Positions 36,065-45,600 of a DNA stretch of 64,000 bases are shown here, in pieces (positions within the stretch are counted from its first letter, which is position 1; every line of letters starts with the position of its first letter). A model generated the notes under the pieces. The model worked only from the letters and a program-made list of their open reading frames with translations, was not told the DNA's origin and ran no database searches. This DNA comes from Chloroflexota bacterium. Its GTDB lineage: Bacteria > Chloroflexota > Ktedonobacteria > Ktedonobacterales > Ktedonobacteraceae. Position numbers and translations under genes: made by a program. Where the stretch lies: contig CADDZH010000003.1 in the NCBI GenBank assembly GCA_902812455.1, positions 29,181 through 93,180 of the forward strand. The letters run 5' to 3'.

Positions 36065-37165
36065 TTAACTTCGCACCAGCTTGCTTTTCGCCTGATCGAC
36101 AAGGACGGCCAGGATAATCACCGTGCCCACAGCAATAAACTGCCAGAACGGATCAATTCCCAGAAAGACCAGACCATTCTGGATCACCGAGATGATCAGC
36201 GCGCCGATCAGCGTACCGAGGATCGTCCCCTCACCGCCGAAGAGCGAGGCGCCGCCAATAATCACCGCTGCGATGGAGTTGATGAGGAGGGGATCGCCCA
36301 CATCAGCGGCTCCATTGCTGAAACGCATGGTGTAGAGAACACCTGCCAGCGCGGCCAGCAGCGCCGACAGGAGGTAGATCAGGGTGGTATAGCGCGCCAC
36401 CGGGATACCGGCCCGTCGCGCTGCCTCTGCGCTTCCGCCAATGGCGTAGGTATACCTGCCAAAGCGCGTCTGTGAGAGGAGCCAGGCGCAGATAAGCGTC
36501 ACCACAATCAAAAGAATCAAGGGAAAAGGAAGCAATTCAACAATCTGACTGGCACGCACTCCCTGAAGGTTTGAGGGCAGGCTGAAAAAGCTGAAACGCC
36601 CATTGGGGAGGAAATACAACAAGTAGCTATTGCCGATCTGGCCGATGCCATTGACCTGGATGCTCACAGGCTGTCCGCCAGAGAGGATAAAGCCTGTACC
36701 ACGCGCTATCCCATACATACCTAGGGTGACAATGAAAGGTGGCACGCGCAGCCGGGCAATGATCAAGCCGTTCACCAGACCGGGAATGAGGCCAACGAAC
36801 AGGCCGACGGCCGCTCCAGCTAGTGCCACGACTATCAACGGTGAACTGCCTCCCATCCGGCTCATGACCAGGGCCGAAGCCACGGACGCCATGCCCATCA
36901 CGAAGCCTACCGAGAGGTCGATGCCGCCTGAGATGATGACAAAAGTCTGGCCGAGCGCCATAATCATCACCAGCGACATGTCAGCCCCGATCGTTTGGAA
37001 GTTAAAAACGTTCAGGAAACCCTGACCGGTGATGGAGAAGAAGATAATTAGTAGCAACAGAAACAGCCACGACCACCCCTTACTGACAATATCAAGTGGT
37101 CTTAGAGCTGCCTTCTCTGCTTCCTTTTGTTTTGTTTCCGGTGTCGCTACGTCGGACACATTCAT
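36065..37165 (-). CDS. Sugar ABC transporter permease (RbsC/FrcB family)
   Basis: The 366-residue protein has about eight to ten transmembrane helices. It carries the family motifs GGIDLSVGFVMGMASVASALVM, PPFIVTLGMYGIARG and the coupling-loop segment GRYTYAIGGSAEAARRAGI. It imports a monosaccharide together with the downstream ATPase and the upstream lipoprotein. GGAGAAAGCT precedes the ATG. A strong hairpin lies in the mRNA just before this gene. Confidence 0.9.
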   Translation of the reverse strand: MNVSDVATPETKQKEAEKAALRPLDIVSKGWSWLFLLLLIIFFSITGQGFLNVFNFQTIGADMSLVMIMALGQTFVIISGGIDLSVGFVMGMASVASALVMSRMGGSSPLIVVALAGAAVGLFVGLIPGLVNGLIIARLRVPPFIVTLGMYGIARGTGFILSGGQPVSIQVNGIGQIGNSYLLYFLPNGRFSFFSLPSNLQGVRASQIVELLPFPLILLIVVTLICAWLLSQTRFGRYTYAIGGSAEAARRAGIPVARYTTLIYLLSALLAALAGVLYTMRFSNGAADVGDPLLINSIAAVIIGGASLFGGEGTILGTLIGALIISVIQNGLVFLGIDPFWQFIAVGTVIILAVLVDQAKSKLVRS

Positions 37166-37178
37166 AGCTTTCTCCTGG

Positions 37179-37201
37179 GCCGGTGGCTTTTTGCCACCGG
37201 C
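37179..37201 (-). other. Intra-operon hairpin between the binding protein and permease genes
   Basis: GCCGGTGGC (37179-37187) and GCCACCGGC (37193-37201) form a perfect 9-bp stem with a 5-nt loop. In the minus-strand transcript the loop is AAAAA, and no U-run follows, so it is not a classic terminator. It may protect the upstream mRNA from 3' decay so that the binding protein is made in excess, as in other sugar transporter operons. Confidence 0.6.
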
Positions 37202-37314
37202 ATGCTAACTAGTACAGCGTGGCGGAAATATGCCGGTAGTTCTGCCATCGATGCCTTGCATCTGTACGTGTGGGCAGATGACTCATACGACCGAACTATT
37301 TCAGACCTCATGTA

Positions 37315-38358
37315 CTAGCTACTCTTATAGATGGCAGCCTGCGCAGCCGGACTGTTCACATTACTCCTGTCGATGACAACATAGCCTGTGGCAACACGCT
37401 TCTTGATGAGATTGGTTTTACCGGTCATAGCATCCACGCCGTATTGTACGGCAATAGTACCCATCTGCGCCGGTTCCTGGGCAATGACCAGATCGACCGC
37501 ACCATTCAAGAGATCATTGATGGCTTCCTGGGGCGCATCAAAATTGGCAATCTTGATCTGTCCCTGCTTGTTGGCATTCTTGACGGCCTGGGCGGCCCCT
37601 TCGGAGCTGAACAGGTTGGTGCCGAAGATGCCGTTGACTTGCGACCCTTTGCTGCTGGCGAGCAACGAAGATACTTGCTGGGAGGCGGTCGCTGCGCTGT
37701 CGTCGTCATAGTTATAACCAACGAGCTTCACTGCCCCGTTCGTAGCTTGAATCGCCTCAATGCATCCCTGTTGCCGTTGATCGGTGGTACTGATACCAGG
37801 GGTGACGTTTTCGATGTAAATCCCGCCTTTACCCCCGATGGCTTTGATGAGAGCCTCTCCGGCAATTTTCCCTCCCTGGACATTATCAGAGCCAATGTAG
37901 GATAGCGGGAAGGTCACGGGGCCATGAACATAGTCACCGTTGCCAATGAAGGTGTCGACTGAGATCACCTGTATCCCGGCATTGTAGGCGCGTTGGAGCG
38001 GGGCAATCATAGCCTGCTTATCACACGCCGCGATGATCATCACGTCGACCTTCCTGGCAATGTAGGCATCGACGATAGGGGCCTGCAAGGTCGCGCTGAA
38101 CTGAGCGGGTCCATCAACGAGGAGATGCACTCCGAGCTTGCTCGCCATTGCCTGCGCGCCTTTCTGCATCGTGACATAGAAGGGATCGCCCTTGACTCCT
38201 ACAATCAGCACGAATGTGTAACTCGTGGAACTAGAGCTTGAGCTTGAAGGACTGCTGCCGCACGCAGCCAGAAGGGCACTTCCGGTGAGGATCGCGGCTG
38301 AACTAGCGAGGAATTTGCGACGGCTCAAAGGTCTCTTCTCAAATAGTGTGTCTTCCAT
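37315..38358 (-). CDS. Sugar ABC transporter substrate-binding lipoprotein
   Basis: The 347-residue protein has a Tat-like signal (RRKFLASS) merging into a lipobox (ALLAAC) and a serine-rich linker, then a ribose-binding-protein fold (periplasmic binding protein 1/4 type): FVLIVGVKGDPFYVTMQKGAQAMA, VDVMIIAACDKQAMIAPLQRAYNAGIQVISVDTF. It is the first gene of the operon. GAGGAGG lies upstream of the ATG at 38358 and decides the start; the frame is open to 38391. The ligand is a monosaccharide of unknown identity. The 149-bp gap downstream holds the hairpin. Confidence 0.9.
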   Translation of the reverse strand: MEDTLFEKRPLSRRKFLASSAAILTGSALLAACGSSPSSSSSSSTSYTFVLIVGVKGDPFYVTMQKGAQAMASKLGVHLLVDGPAQFSATLQAPIVDAYIARKVDVMIIAACDKQAMIAPLQRAYNAGIQVISVDTFIGNGDYVHGPVTFPLSYIGSDNVQGGKIAGEALIKAIGGKGGIYIENVTPGISTTDQRQQGCIEAIQATNGAVKLVGYNYDDDSAATASQQVSSLLASSKGSQVNGIFGTNLFSSEGAAQAVKNANKQGQIKIANFDAPQEAINDLLNGAVDLVIAQEPAQMGTIAVQYGVDAMTGKTNLIKKRVATGYVVIDRSNVNSPAAQAAIYKSS

Positions 38359-38500
38359 TTCAGGTTCCTCCTCGAAAATAGTATAAACCAAACGACGTTC
38401 TCGTTACAGATCATTACGACAATGCCTGCTTGAGACCTCTCATTCCAGACGTGGGCTGGTGGGGATGGTTCTGGGTGATCGACCTCCTTTCACCGGTTGA

Positions 38501-38530
38501 AAATGTGATTGAATGTGATTGAAATTGATT
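38501..38530 (-). promoter_or_regulatory. Three tandem 10-bp operator repeats
   Basis: AAATGTGATT, GAATGTGATT and GAAATTGATT follow each other without gaps, one helical turn apart. They start at about +1 of the minus-strand operon promoter. DeoR-family repressors often bind short direct repeats, and a DeoR-type gene is divergently encoded 200 bp away. The repeats are seen directly; the binding is inferred. Confidence 0.6.
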
Positions 38531-38537
38531 AATACCA

Positions 38538-38565
38538 ATTATAATAGCTTTTGCCTGTTTGTCAA
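38538..38565 (-). promoter_or_regulatory. Promoter of the sugar uptake and catabolism operon
   Basis: On the minus strand TTGACA (38565-38560) and TATAAT (38543-38538) are both perfect and 16 bp apart. Transcription would start near 38531, directly at the tandem repeats, and the leader to the binding-protein ATG would be about 170 nt. Confidence 0.8.
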
Positions 38566-38656
38566 GAAGTGAAACTCCTGTTTTCTGCCATAGAACATGT
38601 GTGGTAAGGAAAGCAGAAAGCGCTAATCTGAGTGAGGATTACAGGCGGGTACCCGT

Positions 38657-38684
38657 TTGTACACTTTTTGAAAAATGGTATAAT
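38657..38684 (+). promoter_or_regulatory. Promoter of the deoR-type regulator gene
   Basis: TTGTAC (38657-38662) and a perfect TATAAT (38679-38684) are 16 bp apart, 45 bp upstream of the regulator's ATG. The downstream TCGAAAATAATCGA is a partial dyad and could serve autoregulation. Confidence 0.6.
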
Positions 38685-38729
38685 CGAAAATAATCGAGAT
38701 CGGTACGTGTTCCTGGCTCAGGAGGATAT

Positions 38730-39626
38730 ATGACAGAAAATGTTTTTGATGGTTCTTACGGCAAGATTCGTAGCGAGGAGACCAGCGGTAATGGGCATGC
38801 AATCCTTGCAATTGAACGTCGCATGAGCATAGTAAAGGCCGTCAATAAGCACAAAACGGCCACTGTCGGGGAAATTGCGGAATGGTTAGGGGCTTCTCCC
38901 GCCACGGTGCGACGTGACCTTGCCTGGCTTGACGAGCAAGGGTTAATAATGCGGACACGCGGAGGCGCTACTGCTGTTGATTATCCTTCACAGGTGACAT
39001 TACGCAGAACTGTACCCAGCTATGAACAACGACTGAATGAATACGTGGAGGAAAAGCGGGCTATTGGACAATGCGCGGCTGAACACATTCATGATGGGGA
39101 AACGATTATACTGGACGCAAGTTCGACAAATCACTACGTGCTTCCCCATCTCGCTAAGAAACGGGACCTGACAGTGATCACTAATTCCCTCTATATAAGC
39201 AAAGAGCTGATGTCTCTCAGTGAGACGAATCCAGGCTTGACTGTAATTTGTTCAGGCGGGACATTATTTGTGCGCTCCTACTCATTTATTGGTATGCTCG
39301 CAGAGCAGGCCCTCAGCCAGTTCTATGTAGACAAAGCATTTATCGGGCTGCGCGGGGTTTCTCTGCACCACGGCCTTACCAGCCCCTTTCCTGAAGAGAT
39401 TCCGGTCAAGCGACAGATGATCAAGTGCGCGCACCACGTTTTTATATTGGCCGATCACACAAAAATCAATCATACTTTTGCCAGCCTGATTGCTCCTCTG
39501 AACGTCGTTCATACGCTGATCACCGATGACCGTATCGCTCCCGACGTTGTCCGCCAGTTGAGCAGCGTTATTCCTCATGTGATCATAGCCCCGCTTATAG
39601 AAGGCGCAGGTGCTGAGAGCGGTTAG
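38730..39626 (+). CDS. DeoR/GlpR-family transcriptional regulator
   Basis: The 298-residue protein has an N-terminal winged helix (ERRMSIVKAVNKHKTATVGEIAEWLGASPATVRRDLAWLDEQGLIMRTRGGA) after about 20 extra residues. A sugar-phosphate-sensing DeoR C-terminal domain follows (GETIILDASSTNHYVLPHL, LTVITNSLYI, DKAFIGLRGVSLHHGLTSP). Such repressors are released by a phosphorylated sugar intermediate. CAGGAGG precedes the ATG. It is divergent from the sugar operon and is its most likely regulator. Confidence 0.9.
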   Translation: MTENVFDGSYGKIRSEETSGNGHAILAIERRMSIVKAVNKHKTATVGEIAEWLGASPATVRRDLAWLDEQGLIMRTRGGATAVDYPSQVTLRRTVPSYEQRLNEYVEEKRAIGQCAAEHIHDGETIILDASSTNHYVLPHLAKKRDLTVITNSLYISKELMSLSETNPGLTVICSGGTLFVRSYSFIGMLAEQALSQFYVDKAFIGLRGVSLHHGLTSPFPEEIPVKRQMIKCAHHVFILADHTKINHTFASLIAPLNVVHTLITDDRIAPDVVRQLSSVIPHVIIAPLIEGAGAESG

Positions 39627-39629
39627 CTG

Positions 39630-39750
39630 CCCAAAGTAGAATAATGCGAGCCATGAAACCCTGAGCCCGGATGCCGGAGTACAGCTTGGCTGTATTATGC
39701 TCACCCACCTCCCACTGTTTCTGTAGGTCGGGCAGATGCGGCATCAGCTT
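39630..39750 (-). pseudogene. ISL3 transposase fragment
   Basis: About 40 residues (LPDLQKQWEVGEHNTAKLYSGIRAQGFMAR, on the minus strand) match the linker of ISL3 transposases that reads ILERWKAGCWNGSQLYSEVKARGYTGS in the element at 11 kb. Nothing else of the gene remains. It marks a decayed insertion just behind the regulator gene. Confidence 0.55.
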
Positions 39751-39896
39751 GCGCCGCCGATCACCGTGAGGATGAGCTAGGCAGAGCTTGACTTCGCATT
39801 GGAAATGAGGATAGCATCTCACTGTGAAAGCCTTCACGAACGTTGAAGGCTTGGGAAAGAAGAGCGATGTAGCTTATTTGAGAAAGGAGGAAGCCG

Positions 39897-39989
39897 ATGA
39901 AGGCAGTACGATGGTATGCAACTCGCGATGTCTCCCTCCAGCCCCAGCAGATGCTCCGCGGCCAGCATCGCTTCTTGCAGCACCGGTAG
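39897..39989 (+). pseudogene. Alcohol/butanediol dehydrogenase N-terminal remnant
   Basis: After a strong AAAGGAGG the frame reads MKAVRWYATRDVSLQ, the typical start of zinc-dependent alcohol or 2,3-butanediol dehydrogenases (usual length about 350). It then departs from the family and stops after 30 codons. The translation signals are intact while the rest of the gene is gone, which points to a deletion or replacement within the first 45 bp. Confidence 0.5.
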
Positions 39990-40732
39990 GCTCTCGACGG
40001 TGCGCGCCGAGATCACGGTCTGCCTCGAACCAACAACGACATGCAAGGCTTCATTCGCTCGATCAAGACGCGCTATCGGCACACCAGCGGCTGCAAAAAT
40101 GCAAAAATTCGAATCATTGACAATACCAAATAAAGGAAGTACACCTTAAGTGAGGTAGTATATTGTTTTGTAAGTTATCCTCCTTGTACCTGAAGGTCAT
40201 CGCAGTGCGTTTCGGTCACAGCATGCATGGTATGCGTTACTTGTTGTTTCACCTACAGCGTTTCAGCAGAATCCTTACCCAGTGAGCGTAAGAGCCTGGA
40301 GCAACAAACGATGACCGATCTCAGTATGCAATCGCAGCCGTTTGCACAGCTGTCCTGGCCCAAGGGGCTCTCTCCTGACCTCGACCGGCGGTGGGAAAGC
40401 TCTCTCGCTTTCTTCCTCCTGGTTGCAACACTTCCGTCTTTCTTGGGTGCATCGCGCTTGCCTCTTGGCGTCGAGCACCTTTAAGAGCACACGTCACCGT
40501 TTCACTCCAGCGTCCTTCGGTCATGGTGAGCAACAGGCTAACCGCTCCCGGAGAGAGTTGCACGAGGCGTGAAGACATGCGTTTAGTGGGTAAAGTTGGT
40601 AATTGCGTATGCATCCTGCAAGGAAAGTTGCCTCTGTGCTCAGGCACGAACACCTGAGAAAGGAGACTGAGCTATGGCTCCAGTCTACACACCTGTATTT
40701 CCAACACGCTCTGATGCAAGGAGAACGAAGCC
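39990..40732. other. Gap with no recognisable gene
   Basis: Short frames exist on both strands. One plus-strand frame from 40311 starts MTDLSMQSQPFAQLSW and a minus-strand frame lies opposite it, but neither shows a known motif. The base composition is like the neighbouring coding DNA, so this is probably decayed gene sequence. Confidence 0.35.
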
Positions 40733-40786
40733 ATGATGAGATCTATTTTGCGACAGGCTCGGCTGAGCGCTGTGATGCTGGTCACG
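40733..40786 (+). pseudogene. Truncated start of a secreted or membrane protein
   Basis: After GGAGAACGAAGCC an ATG opens MMRSILRQARLSAVMLVTASL, a typical positively charged and then hydrophobic signal sequence. At about 40786 the sequence passes into the group II intron reverse-transcriptase fragment on the other strand. The rest of the gene is missing. Confidence 0.35.
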
Positions 40787-41204
40787 GCATCCCTAACGGT
40801 CGCTTCTTCCCGTTCTTCTTCGGGATGTATGTGCGTCTGGCTGGCAGCCACTGGAACCGCTCATATCGCAACGCTTCAATGAGGGCATCAATCTTTGTTA
40901 GCGACATCCCGTCGGGGGTTTCATCCGTCACGCCGTGTGTCATCGCACCTTTGTTTCGGTAGATTTTGCCGTAGGCCATGAGGTACAAGTCCCTGTTAAA
41001 CAGGAGTCTGTAGACTCGCTCTAGGGGCAGTCCCTTCTTGCCTCTCTCTGATGAGTCCCAGAATGGTGTCGGCTGTACGCATCTCGCGCACCTTCCTTCC
41101 TTTGATTCTTTAACGATACCTGCCGCCCTTTGCCGTTTGGCTACTATGGCGGCTCCGTCGCCATGAGGTTCGCACCTTGTAGGCGATCCCGTATTTGCAC
41201 ACAT
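40782..41204 (-). pseudogene. Group II intron reverse transcriptase/maturase, N-terminal fragment
   Basis: The end of this frame (LPLERVYRLLFNRDLYLMAYGKIYRNKGAMT, DGMSLTKIDALIEALRYERFQW, RTYIPKKNGKKRPLGMP) is the N-terminal RT0/RT1 region of LtrA-type group II intron proteins, usually 400-600 residues. It ends abruptly after RPLGMP at a stop codon, so the polymerase core, maturase and endonuclease domains are all missing. The first 60 codons lack homology, so the real start lies inside. Confidence 0.75.
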
Positions 41205-41575
41205 AGGACGTTCAGCGCGTTTAGGTTCTCCGTTCGTTTCCTTTCCCCAGTCATCTCTGGATGTTCACCGTAGGGGGTTCTTTCGCATGTATACCGCAAC
41301 CATGCGTTGTACGATGTCGCCGCGTCAGGGAAGCTGCGGCGGGCGAGTCCTTGCACCACTGGAAACTAGAGTTCAGCCAATTCAGGTTTAACCTCTACCT
41401 CTTGCGAGGCTTCTTGCGCGCAGGGCTTGCGGCACTTCACGCTACTTCCCTTCGCGTTTAGCCGCTTTACCGACATGCTCTTTTCCCCTTTGGGTTTCCC
41501 CGCCAGGTAGGTCGGTTGCCCTAGAAGGTGTTTTACCCTCTCCCTTCTGCCCCTATGGGGCTATCCTATGTGCAC
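40785..41575 (-). mobile_element. Group II intron, 5' part only
   Basis: Read on the minus strand, the intron would start with GTGCAC at 41575. It continues through structured 5'-domain sequence (for example TCTAGGGCAACCGACC and AGTAGCGTGAAGTGCCGCAAG) into the reverse-transcriptase frame. The 3' part, including domains V and VI, is missing beyond about 40785. Upstream of 41575 lies tnpB sequence, so the intron had inserted into that gene. The 5' boundary is estimated from the GTG start and the end of tnpB homology. Confidence 0.6.
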
Positions 41576-42220
41576 CGAAACGGCGCACCGGTACTGCACT
41601 TTGGAGCGCAGGAGCCGCCCATTGAGAAGATACGTCTGTTCGCCATCGTGAGAGACGGCCATGTGCACCTCCCCCAGGTCAATTCCTGCGACCTTGTCGC
41701 CTTGGGGCTGAGCCTGAGCCTGCTCGTGCTTATAGGTGGCGATGGCTTCATACTAGGTTCCTGTCCAACGGATCACCAGCGTTTGCGGCACCTCCCACGG
41801 CCATGCAAGAATTAGCGGCGCATTGCCCTTGCCGTTAGAAAGCTTCAGTGTGCCATCCTTGAGGCTCATCGCTGAGCGTTTGTACTCAATCCTGAAGAAC
41901 CGCTTGCAGCGGCGTGGTGGGTGTGCATCAGGATCGCTTGCCTTTTTGCGTTCCCGCCAACTTGTGAGACTGGCAAAGAACGCTTCTACGCAGGCATCGG
42001 CTGTATGGGCATGCAGCTTCTGGGAGGTGAACAGCCGATTCAGATGCTTCTCTTTGAGCCAGATCCCCTTATGTCTGACCGTGCGCCAGAAGAAGACCAG
42101 CGTTTGACGGTAGAGCCTGCCACACTCGCGGGCGAGATCATCCAGTTGTGCCGTTTTGCCAATATGCACCCGCCGTACCTCGTACTGCTTCATACGCTTC
42201 TCTTCTACGAAAGCGGTCAT
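41576..42220 (-). pseudogene. IS200/IS605-type TnpB, N-terminal part
   Basis: The frame shows the TnpB wedge region (AQLDDLARECGRLYRQTLVFFWRTVRHKG, KLHAHTADACVEAFFASL, FRIEYKRSAMSLKDGTLKLS). After an in-frame TAG near 41750 the RuvC-I motif GIDLGEVHMAVSHDGEQTYLLNG follows in the same frame. It then breaks off at the group II intron. The RuvC-II, zinc-finger and RuvC-III parts are missing, so no RNA-guided nuclease can be made. The start may be the ATG at 42193 or at 42220. Confidence 0.75.
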
Positions 42221-42653
42221 ATCCTGGCTGGCAAGGGCTAAAGCCTTGGAAAAACCTGCCTTACCACTGGAATTGAAAATCCCATGGTTTACAGCGGGTT
42301 ACGTTCTATCATATCCAGTTGCTCGTGGCCTCGCTCGAAGATTCCATTGATGAGATGCGCGTCTTTGGGGTCGATCCTGATGTATTGTTAGCCAAAGTGC
42401 TCAGGTTTGATACTTCAGTCTTGTTTGCTCTTGTAGATTTGATCGAGCGAGATCCTGAGAGGGGATCACCTGGAAATTCATCTGCTAAAAAGCGTGAACA
42501 CCTGCGTCCACATTTAAGAACAAGGAAACGTCGAAGAACAGATCGAATACATAGTCCAAAATCGAAAATCGTGAGAGGAAAGGGTGAGAGGAACCTCTAA
42601 TCCTCACCTGTTCCCACTTATTGAGTGCTCGGCACTTGATCGGAGAAACTATT
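42221..42653. other. Leader region of the S53 peptidase gene, with a short doubtful frame
   Basis: A plus-strand frame (42319-42600) encodes MLVASLEDSIDEMRVFGVDPDVLLAKVL, which looks protein-like, followed by a basic tail without pattern. It may be a gene remnant. GGAGA at 42642-42646 is the ribosome-binding site of the peptidase gene. No clear promoter was found. Confidence 0.35.
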
Positions 42654-45600
42654 ATGGCAGAACCATCAGAAAAGAAGCCTCTTCTGGGCAGCGAACGCCC
42701 GCCAGCTCGCGAAGCCAGACTCATCGAAGCTGTCCCACCGAATGAGCTGATCTCTGTTACCCTCATTATCCGTCCACGTCCAGGCAGCCCACCATTGCCC
42801 GATCTCGCATACTGGCAGAGGACACCGCCGGGAAAGCGCCATTTTCTGACGCCCGACGAATTTGCCCAGACTTATGGCGCAACGCAAGCTGATCTTGACG
42901 CTGTAGCTGCCTTCATCGCAACGCATGGTATGACTGTACTTGAGAGCCACGCTGGAAGGCGTACCGTCTCCGTTCAGGGTACGGCAGAGCAGATGAACAC
43001 TGCCTTCAGCATCCAGCTCAACCGCTATGAAGCACCACTTCCGAAGCCAGCACGGGCAACCCAGGCTGGAACAATGGAAGAGCCCGCAGTAGAAATGCGG
43101 ATTTACCACGGCTTTGAGGGTACTGTGCATCTGCCAGCAGAGCTTGAAGGCGTCGTCACGGCGGTGATTGGGCTTGACAACCGCAGCCTGAGTGGTTCCG
43201 GTGGCAGCTCCGGCGACCCTGCCAACTCCAACCCGGTGGAAGTGCCGACCATTGCGAAATACTACAACTTCCCCAATTCCGGTGCCGCCGATCAAACCAT
43301 AGGTGTCATCGCGGCGTCGGATCCACCGAGCGCAACAAACCCAAGACTCTCAGGCTACCTTGCAAACGACATCAACAATCTTTACTTCCCAGGTTTAACG
43401 GACGCCAATTATCGAACGAAGCCAGCGTCAATCAACGATGTGTCACTTACCGTGGGTACCAACACCTATTCAAACAATACGACAGCGGTGAATATATCCA
43501 ACAATTTTGCCCTGGAGGTCACTCAGGATATCTCGACCTGCGCCACGATCGCGCAGGGTGCTACAATCAATGTGTACTTCACCGAACTGACTGAGCAGGG
43601 CTTGCTTGTTTGTTTGAATCGTATCCTGTTGCCGGAAGGTGAGAGGCAACCAACGGTTGTGACATGTAGTTTCTACTTTTTCGGCAGCGACGACTCGAAC
43701 TCGATCGGTTCAATCAGCAATACTGGCTCGGCTGCGTATCAGCTATCCACATTGTTCCAGCAGCTTGCACTCCTGGGAATCAGCGTCTTCGTTATTGCAG
43801 GAGACTTTGGGAGTAATGACAATGTCAAGGATGGCTCAACTCATGTGAATTATCCGGGCAGCGATCCCTGGATCACCTGCTGTGGAGGCACAGTGGTTGG
43901 AAATAGCGGTACCGGCCCTGAATGGGTGTGGAGTAATGTTGGTTCATCGACTCAAGTTGGTGGCTTCGGCGGGGCAAGCGGGGGTGGTGCAAGTGCGAAC
44001 TTCCCGGTACCCGCTTACCAGAGCGCCGCAGGCCTGACCCAAATCAAAGATTCCAATAACAACATCCTGAAGGGCCGCTTCTTGCCGGATGTCTCCGGCA
44101 TGGTCTCGTATAGCGGATTCTTTGTGAAAGGCTCAAGCTACCAGTTTACTGGCACTAGCTGCGCGACACTGCTCTATGCGGGACTCACTGCGGTACTGCG
44201 TAGCGCCTTGGGTGTGGCGCTCGGCTTCCTCAACCCCACGCTCTATCAGCTCGGAAACACTGCCTTCAACGACATCACGAATGGGAACAACGACCCGAGC
44301 GATGGAAGCAATGCGCCCTACTTTACGGCTGGTACAGGTTGGGATGCATGTTCGGGGTGGGGCAGCATCGACGGGACGAAACTGCTCAACGGCATTGCCG
44401 CTCTGATGTACACACAGACCTTCTACTTCCAGGTGGAAAATAGTTCCTTCGGACTGGATGATGTGCTCATCACTTCGTCCTATCCTGGTGCGTTTGACCT
44501 GGTACTCGAGGGTTTCACTCCCGCTGCCGCTACTGGAATCAGCCCCTCAGTGAGCGGGGCTTTCAACGCGCTAAACGGTGTCACTATCACCGTCGGGGCC
44601 GCGGTACCAGAGATAGCATCGCAGCCGAACACTCCACAGAGAATTCACTATCCGTGCAGCGTCAATTTTGCTCCTGCTGCCATCAAAACGGTTGCTCAGG
44701 GCGGCATTTTTCCCGCACCGGGTACAGGCCCATTCGAGTTGCCGCTCACCGCGCTCCTGACCATCCAGGGACAGCTTTTCACAGCAGTGGCGGTTTTCGA
44801 GCTGGATGCGGGTGCTAACCCACACTTCTCCAACTTCAGCCCCCAGCATGACAACGTTTTCTATCTCAGCCAGGACCTGCGCGTGTTCACCGTGACGCCG
44901 GGCATCAACACCGCGCCAATCGGCGGCGTGCCCCTCTTGCCCGCCGACAACACAAATTACGACACCGGTGCCGGTTACGCGTACATCCGGGCTTTACTGA
45001 GCTACCTCAATGCAAACTACAGCGACCCCTCAGGCCCAGACCCGTTCACGCTATTCCCTGATCAATCGAACGCGCTCACGGGTGATTCCTCGGTGACGCC
45101 GTCCACGATAAATCCAGCAAATCCCTCCGGCCCGCGCTTTGCCAACTACAACTTTGCAGTCGCACGGGTGCGCTTGAGTGGCACAGCCAATTCTTCGTCG
45201 GTGAAAAACGTTCGCGTATTCTTCCGCATGTTCGCCACCCAGACCAGCGACACGGATTATCAGACCAATTGGACCTATCCATCGAACCCCGATAGCGCGG
45301 GCCTACCGGGCTCTCCGCTCCTGGGCGTTGGCAATCCGCCCGTCACGATCCCCTTCTTTGCCACCGGCAACTACGAAGCCAACGCCGACTTCGGTGTAAA
45401 CGTCGACTACTCGGCCAACAGCATCAACAACCAGCCGATCCCGATTGGCTCGAGCGGGAGCGCCTGGGCGTACTACGGCTGTTACATCAACATCTACCCG
45501 CTCGGCAACACTATCAACGGGCAGGCTGTAAACGCGATGCTGCCGGGCACGCATCACTGTATCGTGGCACAGATTGCCTATGACGACGCGCCCATTGAGA

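Noticed and set aside
30219..38358. A firm call of sulfoquinovose or autoinducer-2 catabolism
   Set aside because: The enzyme types are compatible, but no sulfolactaldehyde-handling enzyme, sulfoquinovosidase or LsrG-like gene is present. Kept only as a hypothesis.
41576..42220. Active TnpB RNA-guided nuclease
   Set aside because: There is an in-frame stop before RuvC-I, and the RuvC-II, zinc-finger and RuvC-III parts are missing, so no nuclease can be made.
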